Notes under the pieces: generated by a model | The model's input: the letters and a program-made list of their open reading frames with translations, nothing else | Databases searched by the model: none | What the model was told of the DNA's origin: nothing | NCBI GenBank assembly: GCA_963736055.1 | Contig: CAVTNM010000001.1 | Span: 124,001-188,000, forward strand | Origin: AC-32 sp963736055 | Lineage (GTDB): Bacteria; Actinomycetota; Thermoleophilia; Gaiellales; Gaiellaceae | Direction of reading: 5' to 3' | Length of the DNA: 64,000 nt | Position numbers and translations under genes: made by a program | Part shown: positions 1 through 8,367 of the stretch, in pieces | How the letters are laid out: the number at the start of each line of letters is the position of its first letter | Numbering within the stretch: the first letter of the stretch is position 1

Positions 1-36
1 AGCGTGTACCGGCTGGTCGCGCAACTCGCCGGCTGA
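1..36 (+). CDS. C-terminal 11 residues of an upstream gene (partial)
   Basis: The first 33 bases read as an open frame ending SVYRLVAQLAG, followed by TGA at 34-36. The A of that stop is the first base of the next gene's ATG, the same tight coupling seen between many gene pairs in this window. That overlap is the main reason to think a real gene ends here. The product cannot be identified from 11 residues. It may belong with the following ABC exporter pair, for example as a regulator, but that is inference from position. Confidence 0.45.
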   Translation, partial: SVYRLVAQLAG

Positions 37-935
37 TGCCGGGGCCGCCTCCGATCGAGGTCCGGGGGCTGACCAAGCGATACGGCTCGACGGTCGCCGT
101 CGACGATCTCAGCTTCTCGATCCCGGCGGGGCGCATCACCGGGTTCCTCGGCCCGAACGGCGCAGGCAAGACGACCACGCTGCGGGCGCTGCTCGGGCTC
201 GTCCGGCCGAGTGCGGGCGAGGCGCGCGTCGACGGAGAGCCCTATCGGCGGCTGCGCGACCCGCTGCGGCGGGTCGGGGCCGTGCTCGAAGCCGACAACT
301 TCCACCCGACGCGCTCCGGGAGGAACCACCTCCGGGTGCTGGCCCTCGCGGCCGGGATCGCCGTCGCGCGCGTCGACGAGGTCCTCGCGGAGGTCGAGCT
401 CGGCGGAGCCGCGCGGCGGAAGGCAGGCGGCTATTCGCTGGGCATGCGACAGCGGCTGAGCGTCGCGGGCGCGCTCCTGGGAGAGCCGGGGCTCCTCGTG
501 CTGGACGAGCCGGCAAACGGGCTCGACCCTGAAGGAATCCGCTGGCTGCGCGACTTCCTGCGCTCGTTCTCGGCCGGCGGGGGGACGGTCTTCATCTCGA
601 GCCACGTGCTCGCCGAGGTGGCCCAGCTCGCGAACGAGGTCGTGATCATCCATCACGGCAGGCTCGTCGCCCACGAGTCGCTCGAGACGCTGGTCGCCCG
701 CGCAGCGGGCGGCACGGTGGTGCGCACGCCGGAGGCGGAACGGCTCCACGGGCTGCTCGCCGAGGGCGGTCTCGAGGCGAGGCTGCAAGGGGACGGCGAG
801 CTGCGCGTCGCGGCACCGCCCGAGCGGGTGGGTGAGGTGGCCGCCGGAGCCGGCATCGTCCTGCACGAGCTCCGCGCCGAGGGAGCGACTCTCGAGGAGG
901 TCTTCCTCGCCTTGACCTCGGACGAGCCGTCGTGA
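36..935 (+). CDS. ABC transporter ATP-binding protein (ABC-2 exporter type)
   Basis: 299-residue nucleotide-binding subunit that would power export together with the permease encoded next. The Walker A motif GPNGAGKTT lies near residues 39-47, the signature is SLGMRQRLS, and Walker B reads LLVLDEPANGLD with an ISSH switch-histidine motif after it. The last 80 residues resemble the accessory C-terminal part of DrrA/CcmA-like exporters. It overlaps the permease gene by four bases (GTGA), so the two are probably translationally coupled. The substrate cannot be read from sequence; drug or lipid export is typical for the family. Confidence 0.9.
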   Translation: MPGPPPIEVRGLTKRYGSTVAVDDLSFSIPAGRITGFLGPNGAGKTTTLRALLGLVRPSAGEARVDGEPYRRLRDPLRRVGAVLEADNFHPTRSGRNHLRVLALAAGIAVARVDEVLAEVELGGAARRKAGGYSLGMRQRLSVAGALLGEPGLLVLDEPANGLDPEGIRWLRDFLRSFSAGGGTVFISSHVLAEVAQLANEVVIIHHGRLVAHESLETLVARAAGGTVVRTPEAERLHGLLAEGGLEARLQGDGELRVAAPPERVGEVAAGAGIVLHELRAEGATLEEVFLALTSDEPS

Positions 936-1666
936 TCCGGCTCGTCCGCGCAGAGCTCTTGAAGCTGGGGACGACCCGTCTCTTCCTCTGGCTCGGGCTC
1001 ATGATCCTGGGGCTCTCGGCGTTCGTCACCTCGACGCGGATCGCCTCGACGTCGCACCTGCAGCTCTCCAGCCTGAGCGAGCAACGCTCGATCGCGCAGT
1101 TCGCGGCGATCGGGGCGATCGTCGCCCTGATCGTCGGGATCGTCGAATCCGCGGGCGAGTACGCGCACGGGACGATCGCGCACACCTTCCTCGTGACGCC
1201 AGTGCGAGAGCGGGTGGTGGCGGCGAAGGTGATCGCCGGCGCGATTGCCGGGCTGCTCGTGGCCGGGTTCTCCGAGCTCGTCACGTGGTCGATCGCGGCC
1301 GTCTGGCTGGAGGGCAAGTCCGTGCCGTTCGAGCTGGCCACTCGAACGGTGCTCGACACCTACCTCGGGATCCTCGGCGCAGGCGCGCTAGCGGCGGTGA
1401 TCGGCGTCGGAATCGGCGCTCTCTTCCGGCGGCAGACAGCCGCCATCGTCCTCGCGCTGATCTGGCTCCTCGTCGGGGAGCCGGTGCTGTCGATCGCCAA
1501 CGTCCAGGAGTACGCGCCCGGCCACGCGATCGCGGCGGTGGCGTCCCCCGTTACTCCCACCAGCGAGCTGCTCGACTTCTGGCCGGGCCTGCTCGTCGCA
1601 TTCGCCTACGCCGCGGTGTTCGCCGTCGCCGGAGCGGTCGCGGTCGACCGATCCGACGTCAACTAG
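932..1666 (+). CDS. ABC-2 type transporter permease
   Basis: 244-residue polytopic membrane protein starting at GTG 932, inside the end of the ATPase gene. About six hydrophobic segments are visible, for example FLWLGLMILGLSAFV, FAAIGAIVALIVGIV, VIAGAIAGLLVAG, LGAGALAAVIGVGIGAL and a C-terminal LLVAFAYAAVFAVAGAVAV. The segment GEYAHGTIAHTFLVTPVRE matches the conserved loop of ABC-2 permeases of the NatB/YhaP kind. It forms the membrane channel of the exporter. The substrate is unknown. Confidence 0.85.
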   Translation: MIRLVRAELLKLGTTRLFLWLGLMILGLSAFVTSTRIASTSHLQLSSLSEQRSIAQFAAIGAIVALIVGIVESAGEYAHGTIAHTFLVTPVRERVVAAKVIAGAIAGLLVAGFSELVTWSIAAVWLEGKSVPFELATRTVLDTYLGILGAGALAAVIGVGIGALFRRQTAAIVLALIWLLVGEPVLSIANVQEYAPGHAIAAVASPVTPTSELLDFWPGLLVAFAYAAVFAVAGAVAVDRSDVN

Positions 1667-1707
1667 ACCCGCAAAAGCGAACACTTGTTCGCGTCCACCA
1701 GGGGCGC

Positions 1708-1713
1708 TAGACT
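1708..1713 (+). promoter_or_regulatory. -10 box TAGACT of uvrA (leaderless type)
   Basis: TAGACT ends nine bases before the ATG at 1723, so transcription would start at or very near the start codon. No Shine-Dalgarno sequence is present. The same arrangement recurs before at least ten other genes in the window. Confidence 0.55.
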
Positions 1714-1722
1714 GGCTTGGTT

Positions 1723-4560
1723 ATGGGCCAGGAAGAGCTCGTCGTCCACGGCGCCAGGGAGCACAACCTCAAGGACGTCACGGTGCGCCTCCCGCGCTTG
1801 AAGCTGATCTGCGTCACCGGGCTGTCCGGCTCCGGCAAGTCCAGCCTGGCCTTCGACACGATCTACGCCGAGGGCCAGCGCCGGTACGTGGAGAGCCTCT
1901 CCGCGTATGCCCGCCAGTTCCTCCAGATGATGGAGAAGCCGGACGTGGACTCGATCGACGGACTCAGCCCGGCGATCTCGATCGACCAGAAGACGACCAG
2001 CCGCAACCCGCGATCCACGGTCGGCACCGTCACGGAGATCTACGACTACCTGCGCCTCCTCTATGCCCGGATCGGCAAGCCGCACTGCCCGGTCTGCGGC
2101 CGGCCGATCGCCGGGCAGAGCCAGGAGGCGATCGTCGACCAGATCCTCCAGCTCGCCGAGGGCACGAAGTTCACCGTCAACGCGCCGGTCGTGCGCGACC
2201 GGAAGGGCGAGTTCAAGGATCTGCTCGAGGAGCTGCGGGCGGAGGGCTTCACGCGCGTGAAGGTCGACGGCGAGGTCAAGCTGCTCGAGGAGCCGATCGA
2301 GCTCGACAAGAAGTTCAAGCACACGATCGAGGTCGTCGTCGACCGCCTCGTGCTCAAGCCGGACCTGCGCACGCGGCTCGCGCAGTCGGTGGAGACCGCG
2401 GCTCAGCTCGCCGACGGGCTCGTCGTGATCGACGTGCTCGACGGCGAGTCGACGACGTTCTCCGAGAACTTCGCCTGCCCCGAGCACGGGGTGGGCCTGC
2501 CGGAGCTCGAGCCCCGCATCTTCTCCTTCAACTCGCCACACGGCGCCTGCCCCCGCTGCACCGGCCTGGGCGCACAGCAGGAGATCGATCCCGACCTGCT
2601 CGTGCCGGACCCGACGCTCTCGATCGGGGAGGGAGCGCTCGTCCCGTGGTCGCTCGGCAACTCGAGCTTCTACGAGTCGGTCATCCAGGCGATCGCCGAT
2701 CGCTACGAGATCGACCTCGAGGCACCGTGGCAGGAGCTCGACGAGGAGCGCCAGAACCTCTTCCTGTTCGGCACGAACGGCGACAAGGTCTACATCCAGT
2801 ACCGCAACCGGATGGGGCGAAAGCGCTCCTACATGCTCGCGTTCGAAGGCATCGTCGCGAGCCTCGAACGGCGCTACCGCGAGACCGACTCCAGCCAGCA
2901 GCGCGAGCGCATCGAGGAGTACATGAGCTTCCGTCCGTGCCCGGTTTGCCACGGCGCGCGCCTGAAGCCGGAGGTCCTGGCCGTCACCGTCGGCGGCCGG
3001 AACATCCACGAGTTCACGCGCATGTCCGTTCAGCGGGCGATCGAGTTCGTGGACGGGCTCGACCTGACCGAGACCGAGCAGCTGATCGGCGCGCGGATCC
3101 TGAAGGAGATCCGGGAGCGGCTGACCTTCCTCGAGAACGTCGGCGTGGGGTACCTGCAGCTCGATCGCGCCGCTTCGACGCTCTCCGGCGGCGAGGCCCA
3201 GCGCCTGCGGCTGGCGACCCAGATCGGCAGCCAGCTCGTGGGCGTGCTGTACATCCTCGACGAGCCCTCGATCGGGCTGCACCAGCGGGACAACGGCAAG
3301 CTGATCGGCACGCTGGAGCGGCTCCGCGACCTCGGCAACACCGTGCTCGTGGTGGAGCACGACGAGCAGATGATGCGCGCGGCCGACCACCTCGTCGACA
3401 TGGGCCCGGGGGCTGGCGTCCACGGAGGGCACGTCGTTGCAGAGGGCACGGCGAAGGCGGTCGAGCGAAACGCGAAGTCGATCACCGGCCAGTTCCTCTC
3501 GCGCAAGCGTGAGATCGCGATCCCGGAGCGCCGCGCCGAGGACGCCGGCAGCTTCTCCGTCCACGGGGCGCGGATGCACAACCTCAAGGGGATCGACGTC
3601 GACTTCCCGATCGGGAAGTTCATCTGCGTCACCGGCGTCTCCGGCTCGGGCAAGTCGACGCTCGTGAACGAGATCGTCTACAAGGCGCTCGCGAACCGGC
3701 TGCACCGGATGCGCGTGAAGCCGGGCGACCACGATGCGGTCGAGGGGATCGAGTGCTTCGACAAGGTGATCGACATCGACCAGTCGCCGATCGGCCGCAC
3801 GCCGCGCTCGAACCCGGCCACCTACACCGACATCTTCACGCCGGTGCGCGAGCTCTACTCGCTCACGCCGGAGGCGAAGGTGCGCGGTTACAAGCCGGGC
3901 CGCTTCTCGTTCAACGTCCGGGGCGGGCGCTGCGAGACCTGCAAGGGCGACGGCACGATCAAGATCGAGATGCACTTCCTGCCGGACGTCTACGTGCCGT
4001 GCGAGACCTGCGGCGGCAAGCGCTACAACCGCGAGACGCTCGAGGTGCGCTTCAAGGGGAAGTCGATCGCCGACGTGCTCGACATGTCGGTCGAGGAGGC
4101 GTTGCGCTTCTTCGCCAAGATCCCGAAGCTGCGGCGGCGCCTCCAGACGCTGCACGACGTGGGGCTCGACTACGTCAAGCTCGGCCAGCCGGCGACGACG
4201 CTCTCGGGTGGCGAGGCGCAGCGGGTCAAGCTGGCGAAGGAGCTCGGGAAGATCGCGACGGGGAGGACGCTGTACATCCTCGACGAGCCGACGACGGGCC
4301 TCCACTTCGCCGACATCGAGAAGCTGCTCGAGGTGCTGCAGCGGCTCGTCGACGCGGGCAACACCGTGCTGGTGATCGAGCACAACCTGGACGTGATCAA
4401 GCAGGCCGACTGGATCGTCGACCTCGGGCCGGAGGGCGGCGAGGGCGGCGGCGAGGTGATCGCGACCGGCACCCCGGAGCAGGTCGCCGAGGTCGAGGAC
4501 TCGGCCACGGGCTCCTACTTGCGCGAGGTGCTGCCCACGCGCGAGACGGCCGCCGCCTAG
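1723..4560 (+). CDS. uvrA: Excinuclease ABC subunit A
   Basis: 945-residue DNA-damage recognition ATPase of nucleotide excision repair; it works as a dimer with UvrB in the cytoplasm. Two ABC-type ATPase halves are visible: Walker A GLSGSGKSS near the N terminus and GVSGSGKST in the middle, with signatures TLSGGEAQR in both halves and Walker B LYILDEPSIGLH and LYILDEPTTGLH. The zinc-binding modules are present, including CETCKGDGTIK and CETCGGKR. The first zinc finger has CPEHG where many homologs have CPxCG, a Cys-to-His style change also seen in other actinobacteria. ATG 1723 is preferred over TTG 1717 because it gives the usual MGQEELVVHGAREHNL start. It converges with the minus-strand gene ending at 4557. 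Confidence 0.97.
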   Translation: MGQEELVVHGAREHNLKDVTVRLPRLKLICVTGLSGSGKSSLAFDTIYAEGQRRYVESLSAYARQFLQMMEKPDVDSIDGLSPAISIDQKTTSRNPRSTVGTVTEIYDYLRLLYARIGKPHCPVCGRPIAGQSQEAIVDQILQLAEGTKFTVNAPVVRDRKGEFKDLLEELRAEGFTRVKVDGEVKLLEEPIELDKKFKHTIEVVVDRLVLKPDLRTRLAQSVETAAQLADGLVVIDVLDGESTTFSENFACPEHGVGLPELEPRIFSFNSPHGACPRCTGLGAQQEIDPDLLVPDPTLSIGEGALVPWSLGNSSFYESVIQAIADRYEIDLEAPWQELDEERQNLFLFGTNGDKVYIQYRNRMGRKRSYMLAFEGIVASLERRYRETDSSQQRERIEEYMSFRPCPVCHGARLKPEVLAVTVGGRNIHEFTRMSVQRAIEFVDGLDLTETEQLIGARILKEIRERLTFLENVGVGYLQLDRAASTLSGGEAQRLRLATQIGSQLVGVLYILDEPSIGLHQRDNGKLIGTLERLRDLGNTVLVVEHDEQMMRAADHLVDMGPGAGVHGGHVVAEGTAKAVERNAKSITGQFLSRKREIAIPERRAEDAGSFSVHGARMHNLKGIDVDFPIGKFICVTGVSGSGKSTLVNEIVYKALANRLHRMRVKPGDHDAVEGIECFDKVIDIDQSPIGRTPRSNPATYTDIFTPVRELYSLTPEAKVRGYKPGRFSFNVRGGRCETCKGDGTIKIEMHFLPDVYVPCETCGGKRYNRETLEVRFKGKSIADVLDMSVEEALRFFAKIPKLRRRLQTLHDVGLDYVKLGQPATTLSGGEAQRVKLAKELGKIATGRTLYILDEPTTGLHFADIEKLLEVLQRLVDAGNTVLVIEHNLDVIKQADWIVDLGPEGGEGGGEVIATGTPEQVAEVEDSATGSYLREVLPTRETAAA

Positions 4561-5150
4561 CGGGCGACGCCGACGAAGCGGTAGGCGATGCGCGACCTCT
4601 GACCCTGCAGGTCGTTGCCCGCGGCGGTGGGCAGGCTCACGGTCAGGCGCAGGTGGTCGATCCGACCTGCGCGGCGTGAGAGATGCCTCAGCCGGAACCT
4701 CGGCTTGGCGCGGGTGAGCCGAACGTTCTTCAGCACGTTCCAGCGCTTGCCGTTGCAGACGGAGGTCTTCGTCCGCCGCTTCTTCGTCCAGCGCTTCGAG
4801 CAGCGCTCGATCGTGAGCCGCAGGCCGCCGCGCTTCGTCTGGTCGAGCAGCGAGCTGCGGACGATCTTCGGGCGGATCCAGACGGCGGTGAAGCGGCCCT
4901 TGCCGCGGTAGCGGAGCTCGACCATGCGCTGCGCGCGGTCGCCTGGCGCGAGCGCGCCGATCGGGGCGATCGCGCGATGACGGATCGTGAGCCTGGGGTG
5001 GTGCTTGGACACGCGCCCGAACGGGCTTGCGCTCGCGAAGCCCGCGCAGAGGCCGAGCGCCGTCAGCGTCGCCACGCACCCGAGCAGGGCGAGCGAGGCG
5101 AGGACCCGCCCGAGCCGGTTCGGTCGTCCGTCGTGGTCGAGGAGAGGCAT
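4557..5150 (-). CDS. Exported TasA/camelysin-like protein (basic paralog)
   Basis: 197-residue protein with an N-terminal hydrophobic signal region (LASLALLGCVATLTALGLCA). It parallels the protein at 6927-7568 along its length: both have IAPxGxLAPGDxxQR then L(I/V)DxC-type segments, and both end with IDHLRLTVSLPTAAGN or TDHLRVTLTLPGAAGN. The TasA/camelysin family forms secreted matrix fibres or surface proteins processed by SipW, which is encoded just upstream in the same minus-strand cluster. This copy is unusually rich in Arg and Lys, and its mature region is more diverged. Its stop codon overlaps that of uvrA on the opposite strand. Function as a surface or matrix protein is inferred. Confidence 0.7.
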   Translation of the reverse strand: MPLLDHDGRPNRLGRVLASLALLGCVATLTALGLCAGFASASPFGRVSKHHPRLTIRHRAIAPIGALAPGDRAQRMVELRYRGKGRFTAVWIRPKIVRSSLLDQTKRGGLRLTIERCSKRWTKKRRTKTSVCNGKRWNVLKNVRLTRAKPRFRLRHLSRRAGRIDHLRLTVSLPTAAGNDLQGQRSRIAYRFVGVAR

Positions 5151-5153
5151 GCG

Positions 5154-6330
5154 TCAGTCGAGGTAGTAGGAGTAGGTGACGAGCGCCCGGTCAGTGACGG
5201 ATCTGACGCAGTTCGGGTTGCCGCCCCCGCCGCACAACGGCTCCATCCAGTAGTAGAACCTGAGCACCAGGTTGTTGGCCTTGGTCACGTCGTTCACCTC
5301 GGGCAGCGAGATGGTGTTCGTGGTGAAGACCGTGTTGCTGGCGGTGCAGGCGACGGGTGTGGTGCCGCTCCCGTGAGTCGCGAGCGACGTGGCGCCGTTG
5401 AAGACCTCGACGTAGTAGCAGAGCGTCCCGCCGTTCGTGACGGCGGCCGAGGCGCGCCAGACGTTCGTGAGCGAGACCCCGGTCACCACGGAGCCCGTGG
5501 GAACGAAGGGCGCGAGGGTGTCCTTGAGGTACCGGGTCGTCGAGGGGTTGGCCGAGGGCGAGTTGTTCGTCGCCGTGTAGGTGGTGCCGTCGACGGTCTC
5601 GAGCGGCCAGAGGGTTGTCGCCGGCGTGCCGCTCGTGTCGTCGACCGCCTGGATCTCGTACTGGGTGAAGGCGCCGTACGGCGTCGATCCGCTGACCGTC
5701 GCCATGTCCACGTCGATCCGCCGGGTGGTGCCGCCCGTCTCCCAGACGTAGGCGCGGATCACGAGCCCGTTCGACCCGGTCGGTGCTGTTGACCTCCGGA
5801 ATCGCGGTCGAGAACGTGGTCTGGGTCGTATTTGCGCTGCAGCCGACCGGGCTCGCGTAGCTGCCGTGCGTCCCGATCACGCTCGCGCCCGAGCGGACGT
5901 CGAACCAGAAGCAGGCGTTGCCGGCGCCGCCGATGCTCGCGAGGCGGAAGTTGAACAGCGGGCTCGAGACGGCGAGACCTCCCGGCCTGGCGCTGTTCAT
6001 CGTGAACTCGAGGTAACGGTTCGTCCCGGACGCGATCGCGGTCGACGTCCGCACCAAGTTGCCATCCGCGTAGGAGTAGTCGTTCGACTGGTCCGACTCG
6101 GTGCCGCTGCTCGCGTCGGCGAAGGTCTGCGCCGAGAGCGAGCGGGGGCCGGGGAAGATGCGCTTGGTGGCGATCGTCTGCGGCCCTCCGGTCGCAAGCG
6201 AGCTCAGGCCCGCGAGCGAGACCGAGACCACCGCGAACGAGGCGAAGACCGAGCCCGCGACGGCGCCCCAGCGGACGCGCCGCCTGAGCGAGCGCAGCTC
6301 AGACGAGCGGTGTGACGCGCGCAGGCGCAT
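5154..6330 (-). CDS. Exported protein with two tandem repeat domains, single-base frameshift
   Basis: About 391 residues if one surplus base at 5772 is ignored. The N-terminal part (6330 to about 5773) has a signal region, AGSVFASFAVVSVSLAG. The C-terminal part continues in the next frame from about 5771 to 5154. The frameshift is supported internally because the protein contains two copies of one domain: FWFDVRSGASVIGTHGS... and YYVEVFNGATSLATHGS..., each ending in a PEVN...N(G/N)LV(I/L)R segment. The copies align with no gap once one base is removed. The start overlaps the SipW gene by 32 bases. No known family was recognised; cargo of the SipW peptidase is the likely role. Confidence 0.65.
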
Positions 6331-6913
6331 CGGAGCCCTCGTTGCTCTCGTCGTTGCCGGAAACGCGCCAGATCCGCCACAGCCCGAACAGGGCGAGCAG
6401 GAGCGGGAAGGCGAAGACGGACATCGTCCTGACGACCGGCTTGCGCATCCAGACGATCGGCCAGCCGGCCTTCGGAATCACGGTGCGAACCTGCCATGCG
6501 GTCGAGCCGTTCAGCTTGGCAACCCACGGATCGGGCGCCGAGTTCGCGTCGCCCTTCGTGCGCACCAGCGGGTTGTCTCCCCCGCGGACGACGGCGATGA
6601 CCCGGTGAGACTGGACGTGGTGGTCGCCGACCGGGATGTGGTAGCTGATCACCTGGCCGACCCGCACGTCCCGGGTTCGCTCGGGAGTGACGACGACCAG
6701 GTCGCCTGGTGCGAACTCGGGTCGCATGCTTCCCGAGAGCACGGTCTCGGTCCGGTACATCCCGGTATGGGGCAGCACACCGAGCAGCAGGAGGACCAGG
6801 AGCGCGACCCCGAGGGCGAGGCGCCCGAGGAACTCGGCTACCGACCGATGCTTGGGACGACGGAGCGCCGCATCTGCGGCGCTCCGTCGCTTGCTTGCGC
6901 TCCGCACGCGCAT
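6299..6913 (-). CDS. sipW: SipW-type signal peptidase I
   Basis: 204-residue membrane protease with an N-terminal transmembrane segment (LGRLALGVALLVLLLLGVL) and a second near residue 170 (SVFAFPLLLALFGLWRIW). The catalytic serine lies in VLSGSMRPEF. The general base appears to be the His of QSHRVIAV rather than the Lys of ordinary bacterial enzymes, which is the ER/archaeal/SipW class signature. The TKGDAN box is also present. It sits 13 bases after the TasA-like gene and overlaps the next exported-protein gene, so enzyme and cargo are probably co-expressed. A strong inverted repeat lies inside its 5' coding region (6858-6889). Confidence 0.9.
   Translation of the reverse strand: MRVRSASKRRSAADAALRRPKHRSVAEFLGRLALGVALLVLLLLGVLPHTGMYRTETVLSGSMRPEFAPGDLVVVTPERTRDVRVGQVISYHIPVGDHHVQSHRVIAVVRGGDNPLVRTKGDANSAPDPWVAKLNGSTAWQVRTVIPKAGWPIVWMRKPVVRTMSVFAFPLLLALFGLWRIWRVSGNDESNEGSDAPARVTPLV
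6858..6889. repeat. Perfect inverted repeat, 15-base arms, 2-base loop
   Basis: Arms at 6858-6872 and 6875-6889 are exact reverse complements (CGACGGAGCGCCGCA and its partner). The element lies about 25-55 bases inside the sipW coding region as annotated, just after the TasA-like gene. It has no T-tract. It could lower expression of the peptidase relative to its abundant substrate, but that is inference. Confidence 0.6.
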
Positions 6914-6926
6914 GCCAGGCTTCCGG

Positions 6927-7568
6927 CTACTTGCTGGTTGCCGTGCGCTGCGTGCCGGTGAAGGCGTAGCTGAGCGTGGACGTCTGGTTCTGGAGCGTGT
7001 TGCCCGCTGCGCCCGGGAGCGTCAGCGTCACGCGAAGGTGGTCGGTCGCGCCGGCCGTGAGCGAACCGAGGTTCGACAGGGCCAGCGTGGAACCGATCAC
7101 CGGGCGCGAGGCGAGAACCGTCGAGGTCGTGCCGCCGCACGTGTACGTGTAGGGCGGGCCGGCCTCCGTCCAGGCGGCCGAGCACTTGTCGATCACCATC
7201 TGCAAGCCGTTCGTCGTGTCGGTGTCGAGCAGCGAGCTCGTCGTCGCCGTGGTCGTCAGCGTGGTCGAGGCCAGGTCGAGCGACCCCTGGTTGATCAGGT
7301 CGACGCTCCGCTGGATGGTGTCGCCCGGGGCGATCGCCGAGGCGCCGACGGTGAGCCTGTTGGTCGAGGCACCGGTAGCGCCGAGCGCGATCGTGACGGT
7401 GCCGGACGAGACCGTGTGGCTGGCCGAGGTCGAGCTCGTGAAGGTCGCGAACGTGCCGAGACCGGCGATGCTCGCGGCTGCGCCCAGCACGGCAAGCGAC
7501 GCCAGCAGCTTGCGTGCGGGCGACCAGCCCTTGCTCGGGCGCGGTCGATTGGTTGAACGCCGTTTCAT
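6927..7568 (-). CDS. TasA/camelysin-family exported protein
   Basis: 213 residues starting MKRRSTNRPRPSKG. The start at 7568 is supported by AGGAG a few bases upstream; an in-frame upstream extension is rejected. A SipW-type signal region (LLASLAVLGAAASIAGLGTFATF) is followed by TSSTSASHTVSSGT, typical for TasA/CotN/camelysin proteins. The mature part has SAIAPGDTIQRSVDLINQGS, the conserved first strands of the family. It is the first gene of a minus-strand cluster (this gene, sipW, repeat-domain protein, basic paralog). A role as major surface or matrix subunit is inferred from the family. Confidence 0.85.
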   Translation of the reverse strand: MKRRSTNRPRPSKGWSPARKLLASLAVLGAAASIAGLGTFATFTSSTSASHTVSSGTVTIALGATGASTNRLTVGASAIAPGDTIQRSVDLINQGSLDLASTTLTTTATTSSLLDTDTTNGLQMVIDKCSAAWTEAGPPYTYTCGGTTSTVLASRPVIGSTLALSNLGSLTAGATDHLRVTLTLPGAAGNTLQNQTSTLSYAFTGTQRTATSK

Positions 7569-7704
7569 CTCCGGATCTCCTGTTCTTCGGTGGGCCGCAG
7601 TAGGCGGGTGAACAACCTGCTCATCGGCGCCGCCTACGTCCCTCTTTAGGGTCAAAAAGGGGGGATTCCCAAAGACAACGGCCTGCGGCCGGGCGGGCCG
7701 CCGC

Positions 7705-7710
7705 TACGCT
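7705..7710 (+). promoter_or_regulatory. -10 box TACGCT before the Yip1-like gene
   Basis: TACGCT ends six bases before ATG 7717, with no ribosome binding site between. Consistent with a leaderless transcript. Confidence 0.5.
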
Positions 7711-7716
7711 GGCCCG

Positions 7717-8367
7717 ATGAGCGCCCGTCTCGAAGCCGTGCCGCAGGCGGACGAGCGGCTCTGGCTTCGCCGGGCCGTTCTTGTTCTAGCCGCTCCGCGC
7801 AGCGTCTTCGCCGCTCTGCGGGACGACTCCGAGGTCGTCGCCCGCACCCGCGAAGAGGCGGTGCTCGCGATCGTCTTCCTCGCCGGGATCGGCACTGTCC
7901 TGTGGACCCCGGTCGCGGGGCGGTTCCTCGAAGACGTCACGCTCGACTGGCTCGACGTCGCGGTCTGGGCCTTCCTCACCGGCGGGCTCTTCGGCTTCGT
8001 CGTCTACTGGCCGGCCGGCGCGGTCGTGCACTGGGTCTCGCGGCTCGCGGGCGGGAGCGGGAGCTACAGGCGGACGCGTCACCTCGTCGCCTTCGCGGCC
8101 GCGCCGCTCGCCCTCTCGCTGTTCGTGCTCTGGCCGCTCCGCCTCGCCGTCTACGGCGAGGACGTCTTCCGCAAAGGCGGGGCCGACCACGGGGCGGGGA
8201 ACTGGCTCTTCGTCGTTCTCGAACTGGCGTTCGGCGCCTGGGCGCTGGGGCTGCTCGTCCTGGGGCTGCGGATCGTGCAGGGCTGGAGCTGGCCGCGGGC
8301 GCTCGGCGTCACCGCGGCGTCCGCGGCCGTGCCGGCGCTACTGGTGCTGGTGGGCGCGGTCTCCTAG
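7717..8367 (+). CDS. Yip1-like multi-pass membrane protein
   Basis: 216 residues. A soluble N-terminal stretch (WLRRAVLVLAAPRSVFAALRDDSEV) precedes five hydrophobic segments, including AVLAIVFLAGIGTVLW, VAVWAFLTGGLFGFVVYW, HLVAFAAAPLALSLFVLW, LELAFGAWALGLLVLGL and ALGVTAASAAVPALLVLV. The pattern of an amphipathic start with a P-R-x-F-x-x-L element resembles Yip1-domain proteins of actinobacteria, whose role is unknown. It is convergent with panB and overlaps its end by 30 bases. Confidence 0.65.
   Translation: MSARLEAVPQADERLWLRRAVLVLAAPRSVFAALRDDSEVVARTREEAVLAIVFLAGIGTVLWTPVAGRFLEDVTLDWLDVAVWAFLTGGLFGFVVYWPAGAVVHWVSRLAGGSGSYRRTRHLVAFAAAPLALSLFVLWPLRLAVYGEDVFRKGGADHGAGNWLFVVLELAFGAWALGLLVLGLRIVQGWSWPRALGVTAASAAVPALLVLVGAVS

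Noticed and set aside
1663..5079. A 1138-residue open frame antisense to uvrA
   Set aside because: Arg/Leu-rich low-complexity translation typical of the opposite strand of a GC-rich gene; uvrA on the plus strand is fully conserved.
7569..7655. N-terminal extension of the TasA-like gene up to 7655
   Set aside because: The ATG at 7568 has a good ribosome binding site and gives a normal signal peptide; the extension is not hydrophobic or conserved-looking.
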